64,000 bases of DNA from Archangiaceae bacterium. Lineage in GTDB: Bacteria > Myxococcota > Myxococcia > Myxococcales > Myxococcaceae. The notes under the pieces were generated by a model. That model saw only the letters and a list, made by a program, of their open reading frames with translations. It was not told where the DNA came from and ran no database searches. This document shows, piece by piece, positions 62,692 through 64,000 of this stretch. Positions within the stretch are counted from its first letter, which is position 1. Each line of letters starts with the position of its first letter. The stretch lies in assembly GCA_016714225.1 (NCBI GenBank), contig JADJNS010000001.1, positions 434,001 to 498,000 of the forward strand, written 5' to 3'. The position numbers were made by a program, and so were the translations under genes.

Positions 62692-64000
62692 GCCATAGTC
62701 GCAGGTCGCCTGCTCGCCGCCGCCCTCGCGCTCACGCTGCTCGCCGCCTCGGAGCCGGAAGACGCCGGCCCCGGGGATGACGCCGGCGCAGTGGAGGACG
62801 CCGGCATTCCCTCGCACTACCAGACCGGGCCGCTGCCGCTCGACGGCCGCACCATCGACTTCTTCCCCGACGGCGGGGTGGCGCGCCCCGAGCCGAAGTG
62901 GCTGCGCCTGCGCGGCAACCGGGTGATGCCCGAAGAAATCTACCGCAACGCGCTGCACCTGCCGCCCGACGCCCAGCCCGACGCCGCCACCGCCGCGTAC
63001 ATCGAAGAGACGCTCTACGGTTTCCTGGTGAACGGCGGCTACGAGCTGGCGGCGGTGGGCGCGGTGGTGACTCCAGACGGCATCGACGTGCAGATCGACG
63101 AAGGCCAGCTCGAGAAGGTGGTCTTCACCGGCCGCCTCACCTTCAACACCCTGCGCTTTCGCCTGCAGCTCTACCTCGAGCAAGAGGTCTTCAACCGCCC
63201 GGCGCTCGAGCGGCAGATTGCGCTGCTCTCCGAGAAAATCGGTCTGCCGGTGGTGCGCTGGTCGCTGGTGCCCACTCCGCACCCCGAGCACCTGGGGCCC
63301 CAGCTCGACTCGCTGGGCGCCATCGAGGGCCTCGAGTTGGTGCACGCCCGCAAGCCCTACGAGCTGTGGTTTTTCTTCGAAGAGAGCGAGTGGAGCGTCG
63401 GGCCGGGGGTCGACCTGCGCTCGGGCTACATCGACGGCCTCGAGGTGGGGCTCAACTACCAGGGCGTGGGCGCGTTCGACGACCGCTTCCGCATCGCCGC
63501 CAGCGGCGGCCTCGGCCTGCGCTACAGCCTCGACGACCACGCGCTGTACCCGGCGTTCTCGCGCGCGTTTCTCGAAGCCCGCTGGTTCTCGAAGAAGGTG
63601 GGGCCGGGCCGCTTCGGCATCTGGTTCAACGCCAACCTCTACGGCCGCCAGCGCAAGGACCTCGACGTCGAGGACTACCACGAGGCCAACGCCACCACCG
63701 GCCTCGACTACGGCATTCGCATCGCCAACGGGGCCTGGGTGACGCCGGCGGTCGGCTTTCAGTGGACCAAGGTCTTCGACATTCGCCCGATGCTCAAAGA
63801 CCCCGACTTCAGCCGCGTGCCCCTCGATGCCGAGCGGCTGCGCACCTTCGCCGAGCTCTCGGTGCTCTGGGTGGTCGACCCCGAGAACCAACGGTGGGAC
63901 CGGCAGCATCAAATCGAGCTCGCCGGCCGCTACTACCTCGGCCGCGCGCTCGACCCGTCGGTCGCCGGCGGCCTGCAGGGCTACGGCTGGGTGACCGAGC
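62692..64000 (+). CDS. BamA/TamA-like outer-membrane protein, cut by the right edge
   Basis: At least 430 residues are visible; the gene continues outside the window. A signal-like start (LLAAALALTLLAASEPED) is followed by a POTRA-like domain (WLRLRGNRVMPEEIYRNALH, LEKVVFTGRLTFNTLRFRLQ) and then beta-barrel strands (VGPGVDLRSGYIDGLEVGLN). No ATG, GTG or TTG is in a sensible position after the stop at 62689, so the start is unresolved and may be hidden by a sequence error. Confidence 0.7.

Overview
The window is a 64 kb GC-rich chromosomal segment that most likely comes from a member of the Myxococcota. The pointers are indirect but agree with each other. There is a trypsin-like protease with a MYXO-CTERM-type tail, MopE-type Cys/Asp repeats, a TIGR02996-type protein, two eukaryotic-like Ser/Thr kinases, many lipoproteins with Gly-rich or Cys-rich linkers, RHS proteins and TonB-type proteins. 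I recognised no tRNA, rRNA or CRISPR array.

The part from 1 to 44.3 kb is ordinary chromosome. It holds an unknown protein cut by the left edge, recF, the protease, a fatty acid desaturase, a dipeptide epimerase, a Ser/Thr kinase followed by a PAS histidine kinase, a lipoprotein joining a beta-propeller to a di-haem cytochrome, a cluster of secreted Cys-rich proteins, a B12-type radical SAM enzyme, an ECF sigma factor, a GH15 glucoamylase-like enzyme and a giant DUF3857/transglutaminase protein. An F0-only ATP synthase operon (atpZ-atpI-atpB-atpE-atpF) follows, with a hairpin and a 19-codon leader reading frame in front of atpE. After it come ychF, short-chain dehydrogenases, phosphoesterases, the hprK-rapZ pair, a GT22-like glycosyltransferase coupled to a HIT protein, and a KefF/KefC-like pair.

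The part from 44.3 to 50.4 kb is an accessory island with clearly different base and codon use. It carries two truncated RHS tips, each running with a stop/start overlap into a small lipoprotein. One tip carries an HExxH motif. The island also holds a complete-looking IS66-type element with 26-bp inverted ends, a shattered primase-like gene, an XRE regulator remnant, and a second, internally deleted copy of one RHS tip.

The part from 50.4 to 64 kb returns to chromosomal genes: a TPR protein, a membrane protein fused to a ferritin-like domain, a TonB/ABC-ATPase operon with REP-like palindromes inside its coding sequence, a second Ser/Thr kinase, an SDR, a TFIIB-type zinc-ribbon protein, an O-antigen-ligase-like protein, a matrixin protease, a second TonB-type protein and a BamA-like protein cut by the right edge. 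From about 43 kb onwards many otherwise intact genes carry single-base frame changes, while none was seen before that point. This suggests local consensus errors, although real decay is possible.
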